From JBOEGW01 sp050633625 (GTDB taxonomy: Bacteria > Pseudomonadota > Alphaproteobacteria > Rhodobacterales > Rhodobacteraceae), in contig JBOEGW010000003.1 in the NCBI GenBank assembly GCA_050633625.1, positions 124,001-188,000 on the forward strand: a stretch of 64,000 nt of DNA. Reading direction: 5' to 3'. The position numbers were made by a program, and so were the translations under genes. The stretch's first letter is position 1. Each line of letters begins with the position of its first letter. This document shows positions 33,917 through 43,035 of this stretch, one piece after another. The notes under the pieces are model-generated. The model saw only the letters and a program-made list of their open reading frames with translations. It made no database searches and was not told where the DNA came from.

Positions 33917-35695
33917 CTAAAGCGGCCAAATCAGCGGGATCACTGCGGAGGCCAAAAGGCCAATCGTCACGTTCAGCGGGATGCCAACGCGCATAAAGTC
34001 GGTGAATTTGTAGCCCCCTGGCCCAAACACCAAGGTATTGGTTTGATAGCCGATTGGCGTTGCAAAACTTGCAGATGCGGCAATCATCACCGCCACCACA
34101 AGCGGGCGCGCATCAATCCCAATCGCCTCCGCCAGACCGATGGCAATTGGCGTCATCACCACAGCGACCGCATTGTTTGAGACAAGCTCGGTAAGCACAG
34201 AAGTCAGCAGGTAAATCGCCCAAACGATCACCGGCGGAGGCAGTTGGCTGAGCAAGGGCGCGAGCGCATTTGCGATCATCAAAACCGCGCCCGAGCTTTC
34301 CAGCGCAGCCCCAATCGCGAGCATCGAAAAGATAAGCGCCAATAGCCGGCCGTCGATAGTCGAAAACGCTTCATCCGCATCAATCGCACGGGTCATCAAC
34401 AGAACCGCCACCGCGACCACGGAAATTGCGAAAATCGGCGCGAGGCCCAAGCCCGCAAGCGCCACAATCCCCACCAAAGCCGCAAGGGCAATCGGCGCGT
34501 GGCCCCGGCGAAAAGCGCGCCCGGATGGTTTGGCCACATCGACCAAATTCATGTCGTTCGCAAGGCGCGCGATGTCCTCGCTCCCGCCTTCCAGCAACAG
34601 CGTATCGCCCACGCGAACCGTGATGTTTTCCATCTGACGGCCAATGTTCTGGTTCCGACGATGCACCGCGAGCGGATACACCCCATACCGACGTCGCAAC
34701 CGCAATTCGCCCAATGTGCGACCGATCATTCTGCACCCCGGCGAAATTAAGACCTCGACTGTGGTTGTTTCCACCGCCGACACCTGATCCACCCGTTTTA
34801 AGGACTTATCGCGTTGCAGCGAGAGAAGCTCTGTCATTTGGGTGCGCAACACCACACGGTCCCCGACTTCGAGCACCGTTTCCTTAAGCTCATGGCGCAA
34901 CGAGCGATCCCCGCGCACCACATCCACGAGCCGCACGCCTTCGCGCTTAAATAGCTGAACGCTCAGCACTTCGCGACCGATCATGTTGCTTTCAGGTGGG
35001 ATCACCGCTTCCGTGAAGAACTTCTTCTTGGAACGATCTGTCAGCAAGCTCGCCATGCTGTCGCGGTCCGGTAACAGGCGCGGCGCGACGAAATACAGAT
35101 ACAACATCCCATAGGCGACGAGGATCAAGCCAAGGGGGGTCACTTCGAAAATTGTGAAAGGTTCCAGACCGTTCGCGCGGGCGACACCATCCACCAGGAG
35201 GTTGGTTGATGTCCCGATCAGGGTCATCGTGCCCCCCATAATCGCGCCGTAAGACAGTGGAATAAGCAGTTTTGACGGCGCTGTGCCAAGACGTTTCGCA
35301 AGCTGGGTAAACACCGGGATCATCACAACGACCACAGGCGTATTGGACACAAAAGCGGAGGCCACAACAACAAACCCCATCAAGACCGCAACCGCCACCA
35401 TCGGGCGATCAGCGGCCTGTCGATCGGCAATTCCCGTGAACCAATCAAGCGCGCCAGTGCGCACCAAGGCCCCCATAATGATGAACATCGCCGCAATCGT
35501 CCAAGGCGCCGGATTGGACAAAACAGCAATCCCGCGCTCATAGGGCAAAATCCCAGTGACCAGCATCACAGCCACGCCGCCAATCGCAACAACCTCGGTC
35601 GGAAAAGCTTCGCGCAGAAACAGCACAAACATCATCCCAACGATTATCAGCGCGATAACCGATTGTTGTGTCTGGGAAAATTGTATCAGGTCCAT
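33917..35695 (-). CDS. SLC13-family transporter with two TrkA-C domains (copy 2)
   Basis: A 592-residue paralogue of the transporter at 30837, with the same plan: TM block, two RCK_C domains (IPPESNMIGREVLSVQLFKREGV, ISPGCRMIGRTLGELRLRRRYGV) and TM block ending TPIGYQTNTLVFGPGGYKFTDFMRVGIPL. The first hairpin has GTMTLIGTSTNLLVDG, the more usual sulfate/dicarboxylate type form. The start at 35695 is preferred (AAAGGATC upstream). It converges on the glycosyltransferase-like gene. Confidence 0.9.
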   Translation of the reverse strand: MDLIQFSQTQQSVIALIIVGMMFVLFLREAFPTEVVAIGGVAVMLVTGILPYERGIAVLSNPAPWTIAAMFIIMGALVRTGALDWFTGIADRQAADRPMVAVAVLMGFVVVASAFVSNTPVVVVMIPVFTQLAKRLGTAPSKLLIPLSYGAIMGGTMTLIGTSTNLLVDGVARANGLEPFTIFEVTPLGLILVAYGMLYLYFVAPRLLPDRDSMASLLTDRSKKKFFTEAVIPPESNMIGREVLSVQLFKREGVRLVDVVRGDRSLRHELKETVLEVGDRVVLRTQMTELLSLQRDKSLKRVDQVSAVETTTVEVLISPGCRMIGRTLGELRLRRRYGVYPLAVHRRNQNIGRQMENITVRVGDTLLLEGGSEDIARLANDMNLVDVAKPSGRAFRRGHAPIALAALVGIVALAGLGLAPIFAISVVAVAVLLMTRAIDADEAFSTIDGRLLALIFSMLAIGAALESSGAVLMIANALAPLLSQLPPPVIVWAIYLLTSVLTELVSNNAVAVVMTPIAIGLAEAIGIDARPLVVAVMIAASASFATPIGYQTNTLVFGPGGYKFTDFMRVGIPLNVTIGLLASAVIPLIWPL

Positions 35696-35791
35696 ATCGT
35701 TGATCCTTTGCTCCGCCCATCTTCCACAAGCCAACACGTGGCGGCAAGCGCGCAATTGGTCTGGCGTAGATTTAGGCGCGCTGCGCGGAGG

Positions 35792-36604
35792 CTATGGCAG
35801 GCTTTGCATCAGGTGGCCGCCTTCGCGGATCATCTGAATGTCGATGGCTTTCCCGGTCTTATCGTCGGTTTCAATATAAAGGCCCGAAAGAGTCGCCTCA
35901 GTGTTGGCCGGGGTGAAGCGCGATTTGACCATGCCCGTTACAAAACGGCGCAAAGGCTCGGCCTTTTCCATACCAATCACCGAATGATAATCGCCACACA
36001 TCCCAGCATCCGACAGATAACCAGTGCCACCGGGCAAGATCATCGCGTCCGCTGTGGGCACATGGGTATGCGTGCCCACAACCATGGAGGCCCGCCCATC
36101 CAGAAAATGCCCCATCGCCATTTTTTCCGAGGTCGCTTCGCAGTGCACATCGACCAAAATCGCCTGCACAGCCCCCCCGAGCGGGAAAGGTTTGAGCGCT
36201 TGGTCGATTGTCCCAAACGGATCGTCAAATGCGCGCTTCATAAACACATTGCCAAGCACCTGCGCAACCAATATGCGCCGCCCGCGCTGATCCTCAAAGA
36301 CCCGCGCCCCGCGCCCCGGCGCGTCTTTTGCAAAGTTCAAAGGTCGAATGATGCGCGTTTCTCGGTCGGCATAGGGCAGCATGTCTTTTTGATCAAATGC
36401 ATGATCACCCAAGGTGACAACATCGGCCCCCGCCTCAAACAAAACCTTCGCGTGGGCTTCTGATAACCCCATGCCGCTGGTTGAGTTTTCGCCGTTCACA
36501 ACGACAAAATCCAACCCCATTTGTGCGCGCAGTTTGGGGAGGCGTTCCGAAACAGCGCGCCGTCCAGCGCGCCCCATGACATCACCAAGAAAGAGTATTT
36601 TCAT
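35792..36604 (-). CDS. YmdB-like metallophosphoesterase (TIGR00282 family)
   Basis: A 270-residue dimetal phosphodiesterase. MKILFLGDVMGRAGRRA at the N-terminus, VVNGENSTSGMGL, VTLGDHAFDQ, and near the end VGTHTHVPTAD are the family metal-binding motifs. YmdB of Bacillus hydrolyses 2',3'- and 3',5'-cyclic nucleotides. One ligand site reads DHAFD where the family often has NHxxD/NHTWD. It is 38 bases downstream of fau on the same strand, the usual alphaproteobacterial order. Confidence 0.9.
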   Translation of the reverse strand: MKILFLGDVMGRAGRRAVSERLPKLRAQMGLDFVVVNGENSTSGMGLSEAHAKVLFEAGADVVTLGDHAFDQKDMLPYADRETRIIRPLNFAKDAPGRGARVFEDQRGRRILVAQVLGNVFMKRAFDDPFGTIDQALKPFPLGGAVQAILVDVHCEATSEKMAMGHFLDGRASMVVGTHTHVPTADAMILPGGTGYLSDAGMCGDYHSVIGMEKAEPLRRFVTGMVKSRFTPANTEATLSGLYIETDDKTGKAIDIQMIREGGHLMQSLP

Positions 36605-36642
36605 GCCCTAGCCCTAAAAGGATATGCGCGCGCACGCAAGGC

Positions 36643-37209
36643 TCAGAAGGTGACAACGCCGCGTTCCGTGACGATCATATCAAGGGGTTGGTCGGTTGGC
36701 TCTTGCGGCAATTCATCTGCGCATTGCGCCCCATAAGCAAAGCCGATCGCGATTGTCGGGCTGGCCGCGCGAAGCCTCTCAAGTGTGCGGTCGTAATAGC
36801 CGCCACCATAGCCAAGCCGCGCACCGCGTAGATCATAAGCCACAAGCGGCACGATCAAGATTTGCGGCACAATCAATGCACCACTGGCGGGCACTGCTGC
36901 GCCAAATTTTCCTGGGATCATCTCTGTGTCGGGCGTCCAGCTACGGAAGGTGAGCGGCTGATCAGCCCCCCGAATGACAGGCACACAAACCGGGCATTGC
37001 TGCGCCCAAGACGCCATGACCGGCAAAGGCGACACTTCCGTGCGGATCGGCATGTATCCGGCAAGGCTGCGCCCCTCATATGGCGCGAGTGCAGTCTTCA
37101 AATGCGCTTGTGCCTGCGCGTCCTGCCCCGCCTCATGTGCTGCCTTGCGCCGCGCATAAGCCGCCGCGCGCAAGTCTTGTTTTGCTGTGTCCTTTGCGAC
37201 GTGGCTCAT
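36643..37209 (-). CDS. fau: 5-formyltetrahydrofolate cyclo-ligase
   Basis: A 188-residue enzyme that converts 5-formyl-THF with ATP to 5,10-methenyl-THF. The family motifs are seen: N-terminal KQDLRAAAYARRKAA, and GARLGYGGGYYDRTL for ATP/phosphate binding. The start ATG overlaps the mgtE stop (ATGA at 37206-37209). Together with mgtE upstream and the YmdB-like gene downstream it forms a three-gene unit. Confidence 0.92.
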   Translation of the reverse strand: MSHVAKDTAKQDLRAAAYARRKAAHEAGQDAQAQAHLKTALAPYEGRSLAGYMPIRTEVSPLPVMASWAQQCPVCVPVIRGADQPLTFRSWTPDTEMIPGKFGAAVPASGALIVPQILIVPLVAYDLRGARLGYGGGYYDRTLERLRAASPTIAIGFAYGAQCADELPQEPTDQPLDMIVTERGVVTF

Positions 37210-38588
37210 AGTAAGAATGCCGCAGCCAAACCCAAAAAGGCAAAGAAACCAACGACATCGGTGACAGTTGTCACAAACGCGCCAGAGGCAAGGGCCGGGT
37301 CAACATTCAAGCGTTCCAACACCACAGGCACCACAACCCCCGCCAATCCCGCAACAACCAAATTGATCACCATGGCCACCGCAATCACGGCGCCCAACAT
37401 GGGAGAGCCAAACCACGCAAGGCCAATCACCCCCATCAACGCCGCAAAGATCGCGCCGTTCATAAGCCCAACCAACACTTCGCGCCGGATCACCCGCCAC
37501 ATGTTTGAGGAGGTCAAATCCTTGGTGGCCAGCGCGCGCACGGCCACGGTCAAGCTCTGCGTGCCGGCATTGCCCCCCATCGAGGCCACAATCGGCATCA
37601 AGACCGCAAGCGCGACAATCTGCGTGATCGCCGCTTCAAACTGAGAAATGACCAAGGAAGCCAGGATGGCGGTGACCAGATTGACGGCCAACCACGGAAA
37701 GCGCTGTTTGGTCGTGGCGATGACCCGGTCCGACAAGGAACCTTCTCCGACGCCCGCAAGACGCAAGATGTCTTCCTCGTGTTCCTCATCCAAAATCGCC
37801 ATCGCGTCATCAATTGTAATGACGCCAACAAGCCGGTCATCCTCATCAACGACAGGCGCGGAAATGAGGTGATACTGGTTGAACGCATAGGCGACTTCCC
37901 CCTCATCTTGCAGCACCGGAATTGTGCGAAAAGAGGGTTCAACCAAGTCAACAAGCGGCAGGTTGCGCGCCGAGGACATCAGCTTTCCAAGCGTCACATA
38001 AGACACCGGGCGCATTTTGGGATCGACAAGAATGACATGATAAAACTGCTCCGGTAGCTCGCCCAAAGCGCGCAGATGATCAATCGCCTCGCCCACCGAC
38101 CAATGCTCGGGCGCAACGACCAATTCGCGCTGCATCAAGCGCCCCGCCGACTCCTCCGGGTAGGCCATGGATTGTTCAACCGCGACACGATCCGAATCCG
38201 CCAGCGCGTCCAAAATGACCTGTTGCTGCGGCGTTTCGAGGTCTTCCAGCAGGTCCACAACATCATCTGTTTCCAGATCGCGCACAGCATCCGCAAGGAC
38301 TTCAGGGTGCATCGCATCAATGATGTCTTCGCGCACGCTGTCATCAAGTTCAGAGAGGATATCCCCGTCCAACTCGCGGCCATACAGCTGCACCAGCCTG
38401 ATGCGCGCGGCATCATCAACCTGCTCCAAAAGGTCAGCAATATCAGCGGGATGAAGCGGCTCTAGCGCGGCTGCCAAAGCCTCAGAATCGCCCTGCGCAA
38501 GGGCGTCCAGAACCGGGCGCACGGTCACACGATCCAGTTCATAATCGCCTTCTGCAAGGCCCTCATCATTGAGAATATCGTCCGCCAT
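37206..38588 (-). CDS. mgtE: Magnesium transporter MgtE
   Basis: A 460-residue Mg2+ channel. Order: acidic N-domain of helical repeats (about 20-150, LHPADIADLLEQVD and EDIIDAMHPEVLADAV), two CBS domains (about 155-280, ITIDDAMAILDEEHEEDILRLAGV at the end), and five TM segments with the pore segment PIVASMGGNAGTQSLTVAVRAL. The gate closes when cytosolic Mg2+ is high, through the N and CBS domains. I chose ATG 38588 (GAGG 8 bases upstream) over 38642. Divergent from guaD. Confidence 0.95.
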   Translation of the reverse strand: MADDILNDEGLAEGDYELDRVTVRPVLDALAQGDSEALAAALEPLHPADIADLLEQVDDAARIRLVQLYGRELDGDILSELDDSVREDIIDAMHPEVLADAVRDLETDDVVDLLEDLETPQQQVILDALADSDRVAVEQSMAYPEESAGRLMQRELVVAPEHWSVGEAIDHLRALGELPEQFYHVILVDPKMRPVSYVTLGKLMSSARNLPLVDLVEPSFRTIPVLQDEGEVAYAFNQYHLISAPVVDEDDRLVGVITIDDAMAILDEEHEEDILRLAGVGEGSLSDRVIATTKQRFPWLAVNLVTAILASLVISQFEAAITQIVALAVLMPIVASMGGNAGTQSLTVAVRALATKDLTSSNMWRVIRREVLVGLMNGAIFAALMGVIGLAWFGSPMLGAVIAVAMVINLVVAGLAGVVVPVVLERLNVDPALASGAFVTTVTDVVGFFAFLGLAAAFLL

Positions 38589-38733
38589 TTTGTGCCTCGC
38601 GTCTGCTGTGGCGAACATAGGACAAGCCCCGACAAACCCCAAGAGGGCGTTTGAAAAATTCTGGCGTTTGGCGATGGACGCGCGGCACGACGCTGCTACT
38701 CTGAATGGATCATCACATCGAAAGGCGCCCCCT

Positions 38734-40014
38734 ATGGAGCTTCACCTTGGCCAAACTTTGCGATTCACCGCCTCGCCCTTTGCTGGCAGCATTGAGGATG
38801 CGCTTCGCTATGAGCGGCGCGGCGCTGTGGTGGTTGAGGCGGGGCGAATCCTGGAGGTGGGTGAGGCTGACGCTCTGCGCGCCTCATTTCCCAATGCGCA
38901 GGTGATCGATCATGGCGACGGTCTGATTCTGCCCGGGTTTATCGACGCCCATGTGCACTATCCGCAAACCGCCATCATCGCCTCCTGGGGCAAACGTCTG
39001 ATGGAGTGGCTCAATACCTATACCTTCCCAGAAGAATTGCGCTTTCTCGATCCCACCTATGCACGCGCGGTGGCGGATCAGTATTTCGACCTCACATTAG
39101 CCGCCGGCACCACCACAACCGTCAGCTATTGCACGATCCATCCCGAAAGTGTTGACGCCTATTTCGAGGCGGCTCAGACGCGGGGTTTGCGTGCGCTCGG
39201 CGGCAAGACCTGCATGGATCGAAACGCCCCTGAAGCGCTGCGCGACACAGCACAAAGCGCATATGACCAATCCAAAATGCTGGCCGCAAAATGGCATAAC
39301 ATGGATCGACTGTCCTATGTGATCACACCGCGTTTTGCGCCGACCTCAACGCCAGATCAACTCGCAGCGCTTGGCGCGCTCTGGTCAGAAACCCCAACAT
39401 GTTTGATGCAAACGCACCTCAGTGAGCAAGTCGAAGAAATCGCCTTTGTGGCGGAATTGTTCCCAAAGGCCAAAGACTACACGGATGTCTACGACAGCTT
39501 TGGCCTGCTTGGTCCCGGCGCATTGATGGGCCACGCGATCCACCTGTCACCGCGCGAACGCGCGCGCCTCAAAGAAGCAGGCGCCTCGCTCATTCATTGC
39601 CCAACATCCAACACCTTTATCGGCTCCGGCCTGTTTGACATGGCCGGGTTGATGGGCGCAGGGCATCGTATTGGCCTCGCCACAGACACCGGGGGTGGCT
39701 CGTCTTTTTCCATGCTGCGCACCATGGCCGCCGCCTATGAGGTCGGTCAGCTTTCCGGCAATCCGCTCCATCCGGCACAGCTGCTTTGGCTCGCCACCCA
39801 AGGCTCCGCACAAGCCCTTCATTTGGAGGACAAAATCGGCACGCTCGCCCCCGGCTTTGAAGCGGATATGATCGTATTGGACCTCGCCTCAACGCCCGGA
39901 ATTGCCCAGCGCCACGCGCGCGCCGACACACTTTGGGAAGCCATATTTCCAACCATCATGATGGGCGATGATCGCGCGATTGCCGCCACTTATGTCGCTG
40001 GATCAAAAGTATAA
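38734..40014 (+). CDS. guaD: Guanine deaminase
   Basis: A 426-residue amidohydrolase converting guanine to xanthine. Zinc motif LPGFIDAHVHYPQT near residue 65, LMEWLNTYTFPEE (guanine-deaminase-specific), QTHLSEQ, GHAIHL, and the final catalytic Asp in LATDTGGGSSFSM. The start at 38734 is set by the conserved length; the open frame extends upstream into mgtE. It converges on an 8-oxoguanine deaminase, so two purine deaminases sit tail to tail. Confidence 0.93.
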   Translation: MELHLGQTLRFTASPFAGSIEDALRYERRGAVVVEAGRILEVGEADALRASFPNAQVIDHGDGLILPGFIDAHVHYPQTAIIASWGKRLMEWLNTYTFPEELRFLDPTYARAVADQYFDLTLAAGTTTTVSYCTIHPESVDAYFEAAQTRGLRALGGKTCMDRNAPEALRDTAQSAYDQSKMLAAKWHNMDRLSYVITPRFAPTSTPDQLAALGALWSETPTCLMQTHLSEQVEEIAFVAELFPKAKDYTDVYDSFGLLGPGALMGHAIHLSPRERARLKEAGASLIHCPTSNTFIGSGLFDMAGLMGAGHRIGLATDTGGGSSFSMLRTMAAAYEVGQLSGNPLHPAQLLWLATQGSAQALHLEDKIGTLAPGFEADMIVLDLASTPGIAQRHARADTLWEAIFPTIMMGDDRAIAATYVAGSKV

Positions 40015-40021
40015 CCGCCTG

Positions 40022-40055
40022 CTTTCCTTGTTTTCCAAATACCTGCGCCGCAGGC
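40022..40055 (-). repeat. Dispersed repeat copy C
   Basis: On the minus strand: hairpin CCTGCGGCGCAGG running into GGTATTTGGAAAACAAGGAAAGC. The tail matches copy A at 53481-53505 (GGTATTTG..AA.CAA.GAA.GC). It lies between two convergent genes. Confidence 0.55.
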
Positions 40056-40062
40056 ATCCGCC

Positions 40063-41397
40063 CTATCCCATAAGCGCGACGGCGCGCTTATTTTGCTGCT
40101 CGATCATCACCGGCAAATCCAAAGTGGTGATCTGGCCTGAGCGCACGATTTGCCGCCCCTCAACAAACAAATCGCGCACCTTTTGAGGCCCCGCAAGGAC
40201 CAGCGCCGCCGCATCCCAACTTCCCGCGGTTTCAACGCCACTGACGTCCCAAATCGCGATATCCGCGCGTTTGCCGACTGCGATTTGCCCGCAATCCACG
40301 CGGCCAAGCACCTCTGCCCCACCGCGCGTGGCAATCCAGAGCGCTTCGCGCGCACTCATTTTGTCTGCCCCGCCTTTGACCCGCGCAAGCAACATCGCTT
40401 GGCGCGCCTCATTCATCAAATTGCCAATGTCATTTGACGCCGATCCATCCACGCCAAGCCCAACCTTCACGCCCGCGTCGCGCATGTCACGTAAGGGCGC
40501 GATGCCAGAGCCAAGCCTGCAATTGGAACACGGGCAATGCGCAACCCCGGTGCGGCTTTGCGCAAATAGGTCAATCTCGGCGGCGTCCAGTTTCACACAA
40601 TGCGCGTGCCAAACGTCCGATCCGGTCCAGCCCAACTCCTCGGCATATTGCCCAGGACGCATCCCAAATTTCGCCTCACTATAGGCGATATCCTCGTCGT
40701 TTTCTGCCAGATGTGTGTGCAGCATAACGCCCTTGTCGCGCGCCAAAAGGGCTGCGTCGCGCATCAGTTCTCGGCTGACTGAAAACGGCGAACAGGGAGC
40801 CACACCGACGCGCACCATCGCGCCTTCACTTGGATCATGAAACGCGTCAATCACCCGGATGCAGTCGGTCAGGATGTCTTCTTCGCGCTCTACCAAACTG
40901 TCGGGCGGCAGTCCTCCGTCGCTTTCTCCGATCGACATCGCCCCGCGCGTTGGATGAAACCGCATCCCCAAGTCTTGCGCTGCGACAATGGTATCTTCAA
41001 GCCTTGCGCCATTTGGATAGAGGTACAGATGATCCGAAGACAGGGTGCAGCCCGAAAGCGCCAGCTCTGCCAGTCCGATCAGCGCAGATATCCGCATGTC
41101 TTCCGGGCCAAACCGCGCCCAAATCGGATAGAGGGTTTGCAGCCAGCCAAACAACAGCGCATCTTGGCCACCGGGCACGGCGCGTGTCAGTGTTTGATAC
41201 AAGTGATGGTGTGTATTGACCAATCCCGGCGTCACAACCGCACCGCGCGCCAGCAAAATGTCTGCGCCCGGAGCGTCAATGTTTGGAGCGATCTGTTTGA
41301 TCACCCCGGCGTCAATCAAGATGTCTGTCCGCTTTGGTTCCTGCCCCGTGTCATTCATCGTCAGGATCACATCAGCGTCTTTGATGAGGGTTGCCAT
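40063..41397 (-). CDS. 8-oxoguanine deaminase (amidohydrolase)
   Basis: A 444-residue amidohydrolase. Metal motif VTPGLVNTHHHLYQ, LHTHLAEN, WHAHCVKL, HCPCSNCRLGSG and the catalytic Asp in GLGVDGSASND. This pattern, with NTHHHLYQTLTRAVP and SSDHLYLYP, is that of 8-oxoguanine deaminase, close to the atrazine-chlorohydrolase branch. It turns 8-oxoguanine into urate. I chose ATG 41397; the frame upstream overlaps hisN. Hydroxydechloroatrazine-type substrate cannot be excluded from sequence alone. Confidence 0.88.
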   Translation of the reverse strand: MATLIKDADVILTMNDTGQEPKRTDILIDAGVIKQIAPNIDAPGADILLARGAVVTPGLVNTHHHLYQTLTRAVPGGQDALLFGWLQTLYPIWARFGPEDMRISALIGLAELALSGCTLSSDHLYLYPNGARLEDTIVAAQDLGMRFHPTRGAMSIGESDGGLPPDSLVEREEDILTDCIRVIDAFHDPSEGAMVRVGVAPCSPFSVSRELMRDAALLARDKGVMLHTHLAENDEDIAYSEAKFGMRPGQYAEELGWTGSDVWHAHCVKLDAAEIDLFAQSRTGVAHCPCSNCRLGSGIAPLRDMRDAGVKVGLGVDGSASNDIGNLMNEARQAMLLARVKGGADKMSAREALWIATRGGAEVLGRVDCGQIAVGKRADIAIWDVSGVETAGSWDAAALVLAGPQKVRDLFVEGRQIVRSGQITTLDLPVMIEQQNKRAVALMG

Positions 41398-41467
41398 ACA
41401 TGCACTCCCCCTTTCGCCCAAACGCCACAAACGCGCCAGAAAGGGTAAGGACGCGCACCTGTGGGAT

Positions 41468-42271
41468 CTAGCCCCGCTGAAGCACCTCAAGCGCGGCTTT
41501 GTGGATGCTGGCATTGGCGGCAGCGATCACCTGCCCGCCCTCATGTACAGGCCCGCCCTGCCAATCCGTGACCACGCCGCCAGCCGCCGCAATCACTGCC
41601 ATAGGGCCTTGAATATCATAGGCATTTAGCCCTGCTTCCACGACCAAATCAACCTGCCCAAGCGCGATGAGCGCGTAGGCGTAACAATCCATACCAAAGC
41701 GCGTGAGCTTTACTTTTTCGGAAAGCGCTTCAAAGGCGGCGCGCTCATCTGGCGTGCCGATTTCCGGAAAGGTTGTGAACAAAATCGCGTCTTCCAATGG
41801 ACGGGCTGCGCGGGTTCTGAGCGCGCTGCGCCCTTGCGGCCCATCCAGACGCGCCTCACCAAAACCACCCAAAAATCGCTCGCCAATATAGGGCTGGTCA
41901 ACCACGCCAAGCACCGGACCAGTCGCATCGCCCACGGCAATCAAGACGCCCCAATTTGGCGTGCCTGACAAAAACGCACGAGTGCCATCAATTGGGTCTA
42001 GCACCCATGTCAGACCCGATGTGCCGGAGGTGCGGCCAAATTCCTCGCCAAAAATCGCATCGTCAGGGCGGCGTGCGGCCAGCACCTCGCGCATGGCGGT
42101 TTCGGCGGCGCGATCTGCGACTGTAACAGGATCAAACCCCTCGCTCAGCTTGTTGTCCGCAACCAGACCAGCTGTGCGAAAATGCGGCAAAATCGCCGAT
42201 CGCGCCGCATCAGCCAAGGCTTCTGCGGTCGCGATCAGGTCATTTTGTAGTGATTTATCGGTAAGCTGCAT
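41468..42271 (-). CDS. hisN: Histidinol-phosphatase, IMPase type
   Basis: A 267-residue inositol-monophosphatase fold enzyme. Metal motifs: FGEEFGRTSG (Glu), WVLDPIDGTRAFLSG (DPIDGT) and the C-terminal GLNAYDIQGPMAVIAAAGG, the latter with DIQG rather than the WDxAA of true inositol phosphatases, a mark of HisN. It removes phosphate from histidinol phosphate in histidine synthesis. It precedes the 8-oxoguanine deaminase on the same strand by 70 bases. Confidence 0.88.
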   Translation of the reverse strand: MQLTDKSLQNDLIATAEALADAARSAILPHFRTAGLVADNKLSEGFDPVTVADRAAETAMREVLAARRPDDAIFGEEFGRTSGTSGLTWVLDPIDGTRAFLSGTPNWGVLIAVGDATGPVLGVVDQPYIGERFLGGFGEARLDGPQGRSALRTRAARPLEDAILFTTFPEIGTPDERAAFEALSEKVKLTRFGMDCYAYALIALGQVDLVVEAGLNAYDIQGPMAVIAAAGGVVTDWQGGPVHEGGQVIAAANASIHKAALEVLQRG

Positions 42272-42332
42272 CGTCTATCGCCCAAAAACTCTCACTTGGC
42301 GGTAGCCTTTGCACCCTACTGCGTCAAGGCGA

Positions 42333-42701
42333 TCAAGCCGCGTCTGACAGAACGCGCGCAAGCTCGAACAAGCGACGACGTTGGTTTTCAGGGATTGCGT
42401 AGTAGCTGCGCACAAGCTCCAACGCTTCCTTATCAGCGAGGATATCCCCCGCGCCCGCAGTTTGAGCGTCTGCCGAAGCAGCGCCTTCGAGGCCCTCAAA
42501 GAAAAAGGACACAGGTACGGTCAATGCGTCCGAAATATCCCAAAGACGAGACGCAGACACCCGGTTCATCCCGGTTTCATACTTCTGAATCTGTTGGAAC
42601 TTGATTCCGACTTTTTCGGCCAGCTGTTGTTGGGTCATGCCCACCATCCAGCGACGATGACGAATGCGTTTCCCCACGTGGACATCCACAGGATGCTTCA
42701 T
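42333..42701 (-). CDS. PraR/PhrR-like XRE transcriptional regulator
   Basis: A 122-residue protein. Residues 8-65 form an XRE helix-turn-helix in the alphaproteobacterial PraR/PhrR form (VDVHVGKRIRHRRWMVGMTQ, GIKFQQIQKYETGMNRVSASRL, VPVSFFFEGLE). The C-terminal helix (EALELVRSYYAIPENQRRRLFELARVL) is also conserved. Rhizobial members control surface attachment and quorum sensing; the role here is unknown. It has a 330-bp upstream region shared with the oxidoreductase at 43036. Confidence 0.88.
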   Translation of the reverse strand: MKHPVDVHVGKRIRHRRWMVGMTQQQLAEKVGIKFQQIQKYETGMNRVSASRLWDISDALTVPVSFFFEGLEGAASADAQTAGAGDILADKEALELVRSYYAIPENQRRRLFELARVLSDAA

Positions 42702-43035
42702 AACGGTCTCCTAGATACGATCTTGCAACACTGTAAGGATCACCACCAGCTACACAACCTCAACCTGTCTTTTTGGATAGACCACAAAAGTGCGTTTTTA
42801 TATACTAAAAACAAAGGATTAGCGTAAAAAAATTTGACCGTACCGGGTAAAGGTTGCCTAATTTTTAGGCATATATTTTCACCCTATACGTGTTTTGCAA
42901 AACAAATTGCATTTTGCAAAAGGTAAACGAAAATCGAGTCACAATGCAATCTGTGCGTGTTTTTCCCTCACGTCAGACCCTCTCGCGCCTGCCGAAACCT
43001 AACGATACACTGTTTGCAAACAGAGGAGGACACCC
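42702..43035. promoter_or_regulatory. Divergent promoter region with three TTTGCAAA boxes
   Basis: No gene is seen in these 334 bases, which are AT-rich compared with the surroundings. They hold GTTTTGCAAAAC (42892-42903), TTTTGCAAAA (42912-42921) and TGTTTGCAAACA (43011-43022), all palindromic and all containing TTTGCAAA. The last lies directly before the GAGGAGGA ribosome site of the oxidoreductase. Near 42859-42873 there is a short TGCCTAATTTTTAGGCA palindrome, probably a site for another factor. Confidence 0.7.
42855..42871. repeat. Perfect inverted repeat TGCCTAA-n-TTAGGCA
   Basis: TGCCTAATTTTTAGGCA has 7-base arms around a 3-base centre. It lies between the PraR-like gene and the first TTTGCAAA box. 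It could be an operator, perhaps for the PraR-like protein itself; it is not a terminator because no T-run follows on either strand. Confidence 0.5.

Noticed and set aside
35663..36463. 266-codon plus-strand frame opposite the YmdB-like gene
   Set aside because: The minus strand encodes a complete, conserved metallophosphoesterase.
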